From contig NZ_PVYX01000001.1 in the NCBI RefSeq assembly GCF_003001695.1, forward strand, positions 248,001 through 312,000: a stretch of DNA of 64,000 nucleotides. The letters are read 5' to 3'. The notes under the pieces are model-generated. The model was given only the letters and a program-made list of their open reading frames with translations, did no database searches and was not told where the DNA came from. This document shows, piece by piece, positions 26,323 to 34,901 of the stretch. Position 1 is the first letter of the stretch. Each line of letters opens with the position of its first letter. The position numbers were made by a program, and so were the translations under genes. Source of the DNA: Flagellimonas meridianipacifica. Its GTDB lineage: Bacteria > Bacteroidota > Bacteroidia > Flavobacteriales > Flavobacteriaceae.

Positions 26323-26811
26323 CTAACTTCTTTTAAGGGTGTAAGTGATGACGACTGCCTGTTCATCCAAAAAATCCTCCTCTTCAACTACCAATCGATT
26401 TTGGGTAAATTTAATGATGAGCCAATCGTTACGATTATCAAAGCGTATGAGTTCATTATTGATGAGTTCATAAGTATCATCTTCCACATTCTGGAAAGCT
26501 GGTACTTCTCCACAGGACAGGCCATTTTCGTTTATTGAAAATGCACTTTTTTCACCTGACCCTCGAGAACTAAAAAATGTCAAATTATCTTTTATACATT
26601 GACGGATTTCATTGGTATTGAACAAATCCACATTTACGGTTCCATCTCCATTGATATCCACAGCGGTATCAGAATCGATGGCTTCATATTCCCATTGTCC
26701 GAACAGGGTCTCTGCCCTATTATCCATGGCAACGGTGCCATCGTCATCACTACAGGATAAAAGGAGCGTCACAACGAGCAAAGGTAACAGCAAATTTTTT
26801 GAAGTTTTCAT
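26323..26811 (-). CDS. Small lipoprotein, lipocalin-like, with a Ca-loop-like motif
   Basis: The ATG at 26811 gives 162 residues with a clean lipobox (LLLSC, Cys about 21). The mature part starts after a short Asp-rich stretch with LFGQWEYEAID, as in lipocalin-like lipoproteins of Bacteroidota, and contains DINGDGTVN, which looks like a calcium-binding loop. It converges with the TraQ-like gene. Function unknown; an entry-exclusion or surface role is only speculation. Confidence 0.7.
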   Translation of the reverse strand: MKTSKNLLLPLLVVTLLLSCSDDDGTVAMDNRAETLFGQWEYEAIDSDTAVDINGDGTVNVDLFNTNEIRQCIKDNLTFFSSRGSGEKSAFSINENGLSCGEVPAFQNVEDDTYELINNELIRFDNRNDWLIIKFTQNRLVVEEEDFLDEQAVVITYTLKRS

Positions 26812-26868
26812 TACAGTAGATTTGTGGGGTTTATGGTAAAGATAGCGATATCGAGGAATTGTAATCAA

Positions 26869-27189
26869 GGAAGCCCCCTAAGATTCAAAATTTCGGTAAT
26901 CGAGTTGGCCAATGGTTAAGGCCTAATGATCACTGATTTACCAAATTATTTTCAAAGGACCCTTTATTTGAACTTTTAGACGGTTAATAAAAATGGCTTT
27001 ATAGTAGATTTAAACTCTTTACAAAAAGCGGATTTTGGAAAGAGTTGAGATTTTTTGAATCGGAACTAGGGGGTTCAGCCAAAACTGAAAAATATATCCA
27101 CAGGTCAAAATGTAAAGAGTTTATAATCTTTTTATGAATAAACGCCGTATTTTCTTATTTGTATAATTAAAAGCTTCCCTGTTTTTGTT
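26869..27189. other. AT-rich spacer with CTCTTTAC inverted repeats
   Basis: About 320 bases without a gene at the transition into the AT-rich defence operon. It carries AAACTCTTTACA at 27012-27023, AAAGAGTT at 27039-27046 (a hairpin with 27013-27020) and TGTAAAGAGTTTA at 27111-27123. Confidence 0.7.
27012..27122. repeat. CTCTTTAC-type inverted repeat, left of the defence operon
   Basis: AAACTCTTTACA (27012-27023) and its perfect inverse TGTAAAGAGTTT (27111-27122) lie 87 bases apart. The same motif pair recurs at 45324-45357 on the other side of the operon. Confidence 0.75.
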
Positions 27190-27897
27190 CTACTTCATGG
27201 AAAGGAATATAAAACTAGCATTATCTTCTGCCTCCATTTTTAATCTTCTGCGAATTTTTTCAATCACTTCATCCAATGATTTACAGCTATTTAGTAAATA
27301 CTCAATACTATGACTATCAATAATATTGTGCAATCCATCTGAGCAAATTATTAGCTTGTCTGTTTTATAGTTTAATTCCAATTCATCGTAAGAGACGATA
27401 GATTTCTTTGCATTACCTTGAACAGAGCGGGTTACTACGTGTGAATATTTTGATTTTATTTCTGAAATATTGGGAGTAACATCATCTAAGGTCTCATTAA
27501 ATAAATTGTGGGACTTGCTTTCAAAATCTAATTTGCTTTCTGAGTACTTTAGAATTTTTATATCCCCTATCCAAAAACATCTGGCTATATTGTTTTCAAC
27601 AATCACGCCCCCCACTGTTGCTCCTAGTTTGGACTGATTTAGTTCTTGAAATTGTCGAATTACCAGATTTGCTTTGTTAACTGCTTTCTGAATACTTTCC
27701 TCGTTAATTTCATCGACGGTAGACAAAAAAGTAGAAATGCTTTCTACTATCATCGATGCTGCGAGCTTTCCATTATCGTAACCTCCCATTCCGTCTGCTA
27801 TTAAATAGAGATTCGTTCCTGAACTTAGGCTGCTCTCCCAAATCACATCTTGATTTGTTCCCCTGTTTCCTTTATATGAAAATGCAATTGATTTCAT
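27190..27897 (-). CDS. PP2C-type Ser/Thr protein phosphatase
   Basis: The 235-residue protein contains the PP2C motifs in order: GNRGTNQD (10-17), ADGMGGYDNG (34-43), GATVGGV, FWIGD, CSDGLH and EDNAS near the end. The metal-binding aspartates (D17, D35, the Asp of SDG and of EDN) are all present, so it should be active. It overlaps the ATPase gene by 4 bases and is the last gene of the defence operon. The obvious partner is the kinase encoded in the same operon; it may hold that kinase pathway off in healthy cells. Confidence 0.9.
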   Translation of the reverse strand: MKSIAFSYKGNRGTNQDVIWESSLSSGTNLYLIADGMGGYDNGKLAASMIVESISTFLSTVDEINEESIQKAVNKANLVIRQFQELNQSKLGATVGGVIVENNIARCFWIGDIKILKYSESKLDFESKSHNLFNETLDDVTPNISEIKSKYSHVVTRSVQGNAKKSIVSYDELELNYKTDKLIICSDGLHNIIDSHSIEYLLNSCKSLDEVIEKIRRRLKMEAEDNASFIFLSMK

Positions 27898-30800
27898 TTA
27901 TTACCTGTAGCCTGTATAGTGCCTCCTCCATGCTTTGTCACTCTAGGTCTAGTCGAAACCTTTACCGGTTTAACTGAGATACTTTTTTCCGTTGCCTTGG
28001 TTGCCCATAAAAACCCTTCCCCAGGGGTTAAAGCGCTCATGTCCGCAGGAGTTAGAGTAGAAAGTTGGGTTATTGACTTTTGAATATGTTTAAGCCACTG
28101 CGGACTATTAAACTTATGTAGTAGCACAATAGAACTCAATTCAATAATTTCGTTAGGAAGACTTGGCGGATCTTGACTTGCAATCATTATACTCACTCCC
28201 TTATGTCTCATTTCCCTTATTGCTGTTACAATATTTCCAGTCAGGTCTTTATTGTCCATATATTTATGTGCCTCATCGAAGACAATGAATTTATTAAAGT
28301 GCAATCCGTTAAGATTCTTTACCGCAGAGAAAATATTAAGCATTATAACAAAAAGTCCTAAGGCTTCATCTTTTACAATAAATTCATCCCTCAAATCAAC
28401 AATGACTAATCGTCCTGGCATTAATACATCGCGCATCATAAAGCTGTCATTAATATATTCGCGAGCAAAACTTAGTTTCTGTCTTGCCAATGCTTTTTGA
28501 GAATTACTCAATAGTTCTGACTCTTCTACACTTTCCGAAAGAGCATTTATAGTTATATTAGATCGATGCTGTTTCATAATTGATTTGAGTTGTCTAATAT
28601 AGGTAGAGTCATTTCCTACTGCTCCTAAAATAAACAACCAATCTTGAACATTAAGTTCCTTAGAATTAAAGGCTATTGGCAATACTTTAATAGATGGATA
28701 TTCAGCTTGCCTTTCTACAATTTTGTCTTTTGGGGTGAGAATAATAACGTCCTCGATGTTATCCGCTTCAGCTCCATAACGTGCCTTCAATTTTTCTAAT
28801 TCCCGATTTTCATCATTAGAATGTACCATTGAGGTAAACTCAGGCGCATAGTCCATACTTTCACTATAGTGAAAAATGACCCCAGCTAGTGGTGATGGAA
28901 GTAGGTTGATATTGCTAAATTGTTTAAGAACCATTTCTGAGATAGTCCCAATAGTATAACTTTTACCGCCGCCTTGAACTCCAAATAGACTAATGGTGTT
29001 TGTCTCGCTAAGGTCAATAGCAATTTTTTTCTGTAAAGTACTTTCCCCGAGAATTCCAAATTGATTGCTTGGTAATGTTTTACCAATTAGCATGTCAAAT
29101 TCAGGACAGATATGTTCATTATGATTTGACACGAATTCCATAGAATCATCTTCTGTGTTTAATTCTATTTCCGTTTCGGCCGCCCTAAGGGTACCTTCTT
29201 GATTTGTCGGATATACCGTTTGCTCGGTCGGCGGACTTGCTGTAAAGTTATCAGGTTGAGAATCTGCTTCTGTTGAATTCTCAACCTCATCATCTCCGCT
29301 AGAATCGGATGTACTCTCGCTGGATTCAAATTTCGATTTGAATCTTTGAATAAAAGGTTTAAGTTCACTTATATTTCCAAAGGCTTTTGTAAGGTCTTTG
29401 TCAAAATCACTTTCTTCAAGTCTCTTAGTATTTAAATCTGAATAAGGGTCAAGAATATCATCAATCAACTTCCCTCCGAAAGTAAAAAAGGTGGACTCAT
29501 TATCTAGGACTACCTTTTTATGCCTTTCTGATGCTGCAAAATCAAAAATTAAACCTAGTTTTCTAAAGCAAAGACTAAACCCCGAATCAAGTTTTTGTAG
29601 AAAAGCTAAATACTGATTATATGCTTTATTGGATAGATACTCATATCTATGTGCTCTATCCAAATAAAAGGTCAATAGTGATTTTAGTTCCTTGTTTTTA
29701 ATTTCTCTATCTAACCTATCAAAAGAACTATTGTATGAAGGATCAAAATGATTTCTCAAGGCTTCTATTGTATTTTCTATCTGTTCGAGCATTTTTAACC
29801 TAAGAGCATCTTTTTCATTTTCTCCTAAGGCTTTACGGCATTTTATCTCTATTACCGAGATTAATATTTCTTTTCTATCGAGATCGATTGAAACAAGCAA
29901 GTTATCTGCTCTTGATTTACTTCCAGAAGGTAAATTCTCGAATAGGTTTTGATGCAAATCGATCGGGATCAGAAAAGCATCTTCTAACATTTCCTTTTTT
30001 TCCAACACTCGCTTGGTAAACGCAGAGCCAATTACCTCAAACGCCTTGTTTTTCGAAGAATTCAATTGAAGCACCAACGAACTACTAACTGCTCTTAAAT
30101 CTTCAAGAAGAATTTTTATTTTATGCTCGTCCTCTTCATTATGAATATCAAGGTTGAATTCTTCAAAGTGAGGCCCTAGTAGCCCTAATACTTCAGAGGT
30201 AGGCCTTGTTGTAAGATATGACGAAATTCCTAAAGCCTCTTCTCCAGGAACATAGTCCAGTAAAAATGGGATTTTACCATCCTTAGATGGTTGATCAAAT
30301 ATCTGTGGCCCTAGGTCTTTATCAAATGTTATTACCCAATCAGAATAATCGTGCAAGTGAGTAAGTAGAACCTTATCCTTATCATTTAACCTAAGTTGCG
30401 TAGAAGGTACGGATGGAGTGTGTTTTGACACTAAAGCCCCGCTTATAAAACTTTGAAGGTTTTCAAAAAGTTTAATGCCGTTTGCACCTGCCGTATCATA
30501 TTTTAGTGATAGTTTATTACCTTGAATGAAACGATTCCACTTAATTTGAGATCCATTTGCATCTACCTTCACTGTAGACTCAGTAATTAAACCATTCAAA
30601 TAAAAGTTGCGATCTTCTATAGTTGGTTTTATAAGTTCGATAGTTATAGGGAATGGACTTACCAAAAAACTCAAATGAGAGGTATAAGATGAGGGGTCTT
30701 TTAAGAAGTCTGAAATATCGTTGATTGAAAAACGTAATTTTGGAAACAATCTATTCCTAGAAGGTTGCGAAAATGCCTCAGCTTCTTCAGAGATATTTGA

Positions 30801-33338
30801 TTCTGGATTGATTAAGGTCTTTAAAGCTTCTCCATGCTCAATTATTTTGTCATCTCCCTTAAAAATTCGGACTTCATAATTGATACTCTCAAATGATTTT
30901 TCTTTTTCTAACTCGACAAATGCATTAGCAAATACCTCTGCATCCCCCGCATTGAATAAATTAACTACCAATTTATCTATATAAGGATGTTGCAATAGGT
31001 AATTTTTAATATGTCGAATTACCAATTTGATACTTAAATCAGTCTCTACATAGTTGTCCCTTGTGATATTAAATAACAACCTTAAATAATGCTGGAGTTG
31101 CCTAGAAATAGAAGTCATTCCATTTTTAGATTCTTGGGATACCGTACTTAGGTAAAGCCCCCATCCAAATGATAGCTCGCCACTATAATTAAATTGTTTT
31201 TGAGATATTGTCTCAATTAGAACTTGTTGGTTATTTTCAGGAGAGAGCTGACCAATAAACAATTCTTCTAAATGTTCTGACCAAGATTCTTTGTGCCCTG
31301 AAAATTCTTTTGTTCTTTGTTCCCAATTCTCAAAAACTTCTAAAAGTTGTAAAGTCCAACATAAGCGTAATGGATGTAAAGGTGATAGGAGAATTGCTTC
31401 GACTTTACTTCCGTCAGGTAATTTACTTTTGACCTTAACAAGGTCAATCATTTGCAATTCGATGAGAAACTCTCTAAGTTTTGTTTTCTCATCTAACGTT
31501 ATCTCGTCTGTCGCTAACTGGTTATTTAATTTTGTTGTCCATTTGGTATATGTATAGACATATTTTCTGATGTTCTGTTTGAGATTGAATATGTCTGCCG
31601 TTTCAAAAATTCCATTAGCTCTTGTATTTGAATTAATAATTGCTTCAAAAAGTTGCAATCTTGACTTTAGTAATGATTTCGGTACAATTTCGTTTAGTTC
31701 GCTTTTTACAAATTGTAATTGTTCAAAACCTATTGCCAGCTTATTGCCTTTTAGTTGACATCTTACATAGCCTAAGCTATCGGCATTTGTGAGAAATTTA
31801 TTTTCTATTTGACGCAGTTTAGTCGAGATGTTGATTTGATAATTATGTTGGTCAGAATAATTGATGTGAAACGTAGAGTTATGTTTTTCCTTTCCGTCAT
31901 TAATCCAAATGTTTGATGTTTCCGAAGGTTTTGGTAATTCAATTTCGATATCATTCTTTAACGCTTCTATGCGATATTTGAAATAGGCTTGTAAAACATT
32001 ATTTAGTTTATCCTTACGCTGATCTTCATCGCGTTCTAATGACTCCTCAATTACGTAGTCAAAATCAATCGAATCACAGCTGAGCTTATATGGAAAAGAA
32101 CTTTTTGGTGTACTTTCATCTTCTTTCTTAGCCTCCTCCCACGCTTTTTGAATTTTGGACTCACGAAACTCGTCATTAGCATTTAACATATTACCATGTT
32201 CGTCTTCAGCTAAAACCTTTATAAAATAGGATCCTTCCTCGATGATATTCGGGTTCAGCTCAAGTGTGGCATCTCTATAAGGTCTATTAGAATTTGAGTT
32301 TTTGATTTTTCTTAGTACTGTAATTTCTTCTCCATTACTTCCATTAACAGCCATCAGTATAATCCTAAAGAATCGTAAATCTTTTATATCCTTTGGATTT
32401 GGATTGGTGTGAAAACGAACTTTTAACTTTGCTACATTACCTTCTTGTGCGTAAAGGACATTGGTCCCATCTTCCACTTTTAAATCTTTAGACTTTATCT
32501 CGTCAGTTATCAATTTAATATGCGTAAAGTCTAAATCCGGAATAGGCCAGTAACTGAAATTTAATTCGTTATAGCCATTTTTAATAGCATTACAAATCTC
32601 TTGGGCATTTCGTGCTCCTTTTTCAGTTTTGAGAAAATTGACAATATCCTTTTGTATAGAATCATTTTCTAACCTTAGTTCAGCTATTCTATCATATAGT
32701 GGTTTATTGAAAGCTGATAATAACTCAACACTTTCTCTATTGAAATTCAATCTTGACCTAATTTTTTCAACATGTTTTGAAAGAATCTCATCAGGTATCA
32801 AAGAAAGTTTAAATAGACAATTTCCAATTGCCGAAGGCTCATACCTCTCTTGGTCAATAGCTATTAAGTAGTCTATTACTTCAGTATTTGAAGGGTTTAA
32901 ATAGTTTATAATATCATTAACTACCGTGTCATAAACATCATCGGGAACTTGTTCTATTAGAGTATTGACCAATTCTTCTTCCATACCTTCTAGAGATATC
33001 TCTTTAAAGGTTGCGTTACCATACGAATCTTCCGCAGCTGTGCGGCTGTTTGATGGTATTAAGATAAGTAGAGGTTTGTCCAGCTTATTGCGAAGCTCGA
33101 TAAGTTTTGTCGCGGAAATAAATTTGTGACTTGTGTTTTCGACTTCGGAAACAATATAAATATCTAGATGTGAATGTTTTTCAATAAGAAGATCCCATAA
33201 ATATTCTAATTCTATAACACCTAGGCCTGTAATTTTCATACAATGACCAGGGTCTGCCGCTTTGAAGTCAGTGTCGTGCAACTGAAGAATAAGGCCTATA
33301 ATCTTTTGGTAGTAAACGTTTATGGTAGTCGATTCCAT
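27894..33338 (-). CDS. 1814-aa HerA/FtsK-like ATPase with an apparent nuclease motif
   Basis: The C-terminal third is a P-loop ATPase: Walker A GVQGGGKS at 1453-1460, Walker B FIVFDEAH with D1688/E1689, and ASQDP soon after, as in HerA/VirB4-like DNA pumps. Upstream, D1145 (in ADNLLVSIDL), E1164 and K1166 (VIEIKC) have the spacing of a PD-(D/E)XK nuclease core. A linker rich in Ser, Glu, Asp and Thr (about 1340-1420) separates the two. The first 1100 residues are not recognised. In the operon it occupies the place I recall for the ATP-binding protein MAD8 of the methylation-associated defence system. It may translocate and cut unmodified DNA, since no HsdR is present. Confidence 0.75.
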   Translation of the reverse strand: MESTTINVYYQKIIGLILQLHDTDFKAADPGHCMKITGLGVIELEYLWDLLIEKHSHLDIYIVSEVENTSHKFISATKLIELRNKLDKPLLILIPSNSRTAAEDSYGNATFKEISLEGMEEELVNTLIEQVPDDVYDTVVNDIINYLNPSNTEVIDYLIAIDQERYEPSAIGNCLFKLSLIPDEILSKHVEKIRSRLNFNRESVELLSAFNKPLYDRIAELRLENDSIQKDIVNFLKTEKGARNAQEICNAIKNGYNELNFSYWPIPDLDFTHIKLITDEIKSKDLKVEDGTNVLYAQEGNVAKLKVRFHTNPNPKDIKDLRFFRIILMAVNGSNGEEITVLRKIKNSNSNRPYRDATLELNPNIIEEGSYFIKVLAEDEHGNMLNANDEFRESKIQKAWEEAKKEDESTPKSSFPYKLSCDSIDFDYVIEESLERDEDQRKDKLNNVLQAYFKYRIEALKNDIEIELPKPSETSNIWINDGKEKHNSTFHINYSDQHNYQINISTKLRQIENKFLTNADSLGYVRCQLKGNKLAIGFEQLQFVKSELNEIVPKSLLKSRLQLFEAIINSNTRANGIFETADIFNLKQNIRKYVYTYTKWTTKLNNQLATDEITLDEKTKLREFLIELQMIDLVKVKSKLPDGSKVEAILLSPLHPLRLCWTLQLLEVFENWEQRTKEFSGHKESWSEHLEELFIGQLSPENNQQVLIETISQKQFNYSGELSFGWGLYLSTVSQESKNGMTSISRQLQHYLRLLFNITRDNYVETDLSIKLVIRHIKNYLLQHPYIDKLVVNLFNAGDAEVFANAFVELEKEKSFESINYEVRIFKGDDKIIEHGEALKTLINPESNISEEAEAFSQPSRNRLFPKLRFSINDISDFLKDPSSYTSHLSFLVSPFPITIELIKPTIEDRNFYLNGLITESTVKVDANGSQIKWNRFIQGNKLSLKYDTAGANGIKLFENLQSFISGALVSKHTPSVPSTQLRLNDKDKVLLTHLHDYSDWVITFDKDLGPQIFDQPSKDGKIPFLLDYVPGEEALGISSYLTTRPTSEVLGLLGPHFEEFNLDIHNEEDEHKIKILLEDLRAVSSSLVLQLNSSKNKAFEVIGSAFTKRVLEKKEMLEDAFLIPIDLHQNLFENLPSGSKSRADNLLVSIDLDRKEILISVIEIKCRKALGENEKDALRLKMLEQIENTIEALRNHFDPSYNSSFDRLDREIKNKELKSLLTFYLDRAHRYEYLSNKAYNQYLAFLQKLDSGFSLCFRKLGLIFDFAASERHKKVVLDNESTFFTFGGKLIDDILDPYSDLNTKRLEESDFDKDLTKAFGNISELKPFIQRFKSKFESSESTSDSSGDDEVENSTEADSQPDNFTASPPTEQTVYPTNQEGTLRAAETEIELNTEDDSMEFVSNHNEHICPEFDMLIGKTLPSNQFGILGESTLQKKIAIDLSETNTISLFGVQGGGKSYTIGTISEMVLKQFSNINLLPSPLAGVIFHYSESMDYAPEFTSMVHSNDENRELEKLKARYGAEADNIEDVIILTPKDKIVERQAEYPSIKVLPIAFNSKELNVQDWLFILGAVGNDSTYIRQLKSIMKQHRSNITINALSESVEESELLSNSQKALARQKLSFAREYINDSFMMRDVLMPGRLVIVDLRDEFIVKDEALGLFVIMLNIFSAVKNLNGLHFNKFIVFDEAHKYMDNKDLTGNIVTAIREMRHKGVSIMIASQDPPSLPNEIIELSSIVLLHKFNSPQWLKHIQKSITQLSTLTPADMSALTPGEGFLWATKATEKSISVKPVKVSTRPRVTKHGGGTIQATGNK

Positions 33339-33345
33339 TCTTTTC

Positions 33346-34899
33346 TTAATCGTTTAATTCGTATCGAGGACGCACTCTTTGTAATATGTAGGCATCACTT
33401 AAATCGTTGTAAAAGCCTATTTGGCGTAGTTTCATTTTAAATGATTCTACATTTTCCTTAAAAGCTAAATGCGTATTCAAATCTGCATCTGTAAATCTTT
33501 CCTCAGAAAGGCCATTGATGATTAATCCATATCGTGTTCTTATGTTTTCTATTAATTCCTCTATGGATAGCGTTTTCGTAGTAAAATGATCTTCTTCAAC
33601 ATTTAATACCAATATTTGAACTAGCGTCTCCAATAGTCGAGTCCCTAAGACGAAACGCCGTGGATGCTTTTTACTTCGTCCTTGGGCCATAAATCCCCGT
33701 TCCGAATTCTTCTGTGAGAGATTATCAATAAGCTGTATATGATACCTATATTGATAAGCGCCGCGTGCTTTCACTATTAGTTCAATATATTTATCAAAAT
33801 AAGAGTCTTCATACTTTACCATATCTTTAATCAGTTCCCTATCATCTTCTTCTAGCGAATTGTATAGATTATCCCATTGAGTCTCAAAATAAATTTCAAA
33901 TCCCATAGGCTTTTCCGCTAGGACCTTAAGCGCTTTTTCTAGATTTGTTGAGTTTGTTTTCTCCAATTTTAATCTTCTCAGGGCAGCATTAATTTGAAAG
34001 GTAGCCTTGATATAATCGTAAATACTATTCGTTAAACTCTCAGCGTCATAACTCGCAAGTTTTGCGATTTTGCTTTCAAAATCATCTGTTGCATCTATTA
34101 CAATACTCCAATTATCACTATGCCTAATAGCTCCTTTTTCTACCATTTCAGGTAGTAGAAAAACTAGCTTTTGTATATAAATTGACAAATGAAATGACGT
34201 AATAGTCTTCAAATAATCTACCACAACGTTTCTCGGAATTTTTCTTTTATAAACTAGCAAACGTCTCACATCATCACAATAGAGTTTGGCTTGTTCCTCT
34301 AATAGCGGCTTGATTTGATTTAAAGAACTATTCGTATCTAAAAAACCAGGTTTAACATTTTTAATAACATGCAATAGTCCAAGACTGTCAACATCCAAAC
34401 CAGTTCTTATATTAATTTTATTAGTTGTGTTATCCCAACCTTCCATTAGAAAGCTCTTTAGTTCCTCTTTTACGTTGGGATTTGCGCCAAGCATTAAATA
34501 TACTTGATCTGCGGTGTTGTAATCTCTTGTGTGGGCTGCGTTTCTAACTCTATAACTTTCGAGGTGGATTGGTCTAAGAGAAGATATTTTCTCCTTATCC
34601 AGATTGCCTCTATAAACCATGTTTACCAGATTACTTCTCATCCAAAGCACTGCGGCTTCCTTGTTCTCGCTAAAGCCTTTTACAGAACCATCTTCTTCTA
34701 GCTTTCCAAAAACTCTCTGTAGAGTATCCAAGTCAATAAAAGAATTGCTTCTTGCGCGTTGTCTAGGTCTTATGCCATTGTGCTTTAAGAGCATAAACAA
34801 ATTCACAAATACATTATCTATGTTTACAGCTTTTGCATCCCCAGCATAAATAAGTTCGTTCCTCAAGACGCTTTCTTCTTTATTTAGTTTTATCGCCAT
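33346..34899 (-). CDS. Unrecognised 517-aa protein between kinase and ATPase
   Basis: A soluble, mostly helical protein without signal peptide, membrane segment or catalytic motif I can name. The middle is Lys/Arg-rich (GRSKKHPRRFVLGTRLLETL). Gaps of 2 and 7 bases link it to the kinase and ATPase genes. The place matches the uncharacterised MAD7 of the methylation-associated defence system as I remember it. It may be a scaffold between signalling and DNA-acting parts, but that is inference. Confidence 0.65.
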   Translation of the reverse strand: MAIKLNKEESVLRNELIYAGDAKAVNIDNVFVNLFMLLKHNGIRPRQRARSNSFIDLDTLQRVFGKLEEDGSVKGFSENKEAAVLWMRSNLVNMVYRGNLDKEKISSLRPIHLESYRVRNAAHTRDYNTADQVYLMLGANPNVKEELKSFLMEGWDNTTNKINIRTGLDVDSLGLLHVIKNVKPGFLDTNSSLNQIKPLLEEQAKLYCDDVRRLLVYKRKIPRNVVVDYLKTITSFHLSIYIQKLVFLLPEMVEKGAIRHSDNWSIVIDATDDFESKIAKLASYDAESLTNSIYDYIKATFQINAALRRLKLEKTNSTNLEKALKVLAEKPMGFEIYFETQWDNLYNSLEEDDRELIKDMVKYEDSYFDKYIELIVKARGAYQYRYHIQLIDNLSQKNSERGFMAQGRSKKHPRRFVLGTRLLETLVQILVLNVEEDHFTTKTLSIEELIENIRTRYGLIINGLSEERFTDADLNTHLAFKENVESFKMKLRQIGFYNDLSDAYILQRVRPRYELND

Positions 34900-34901
34900 A
34901 A

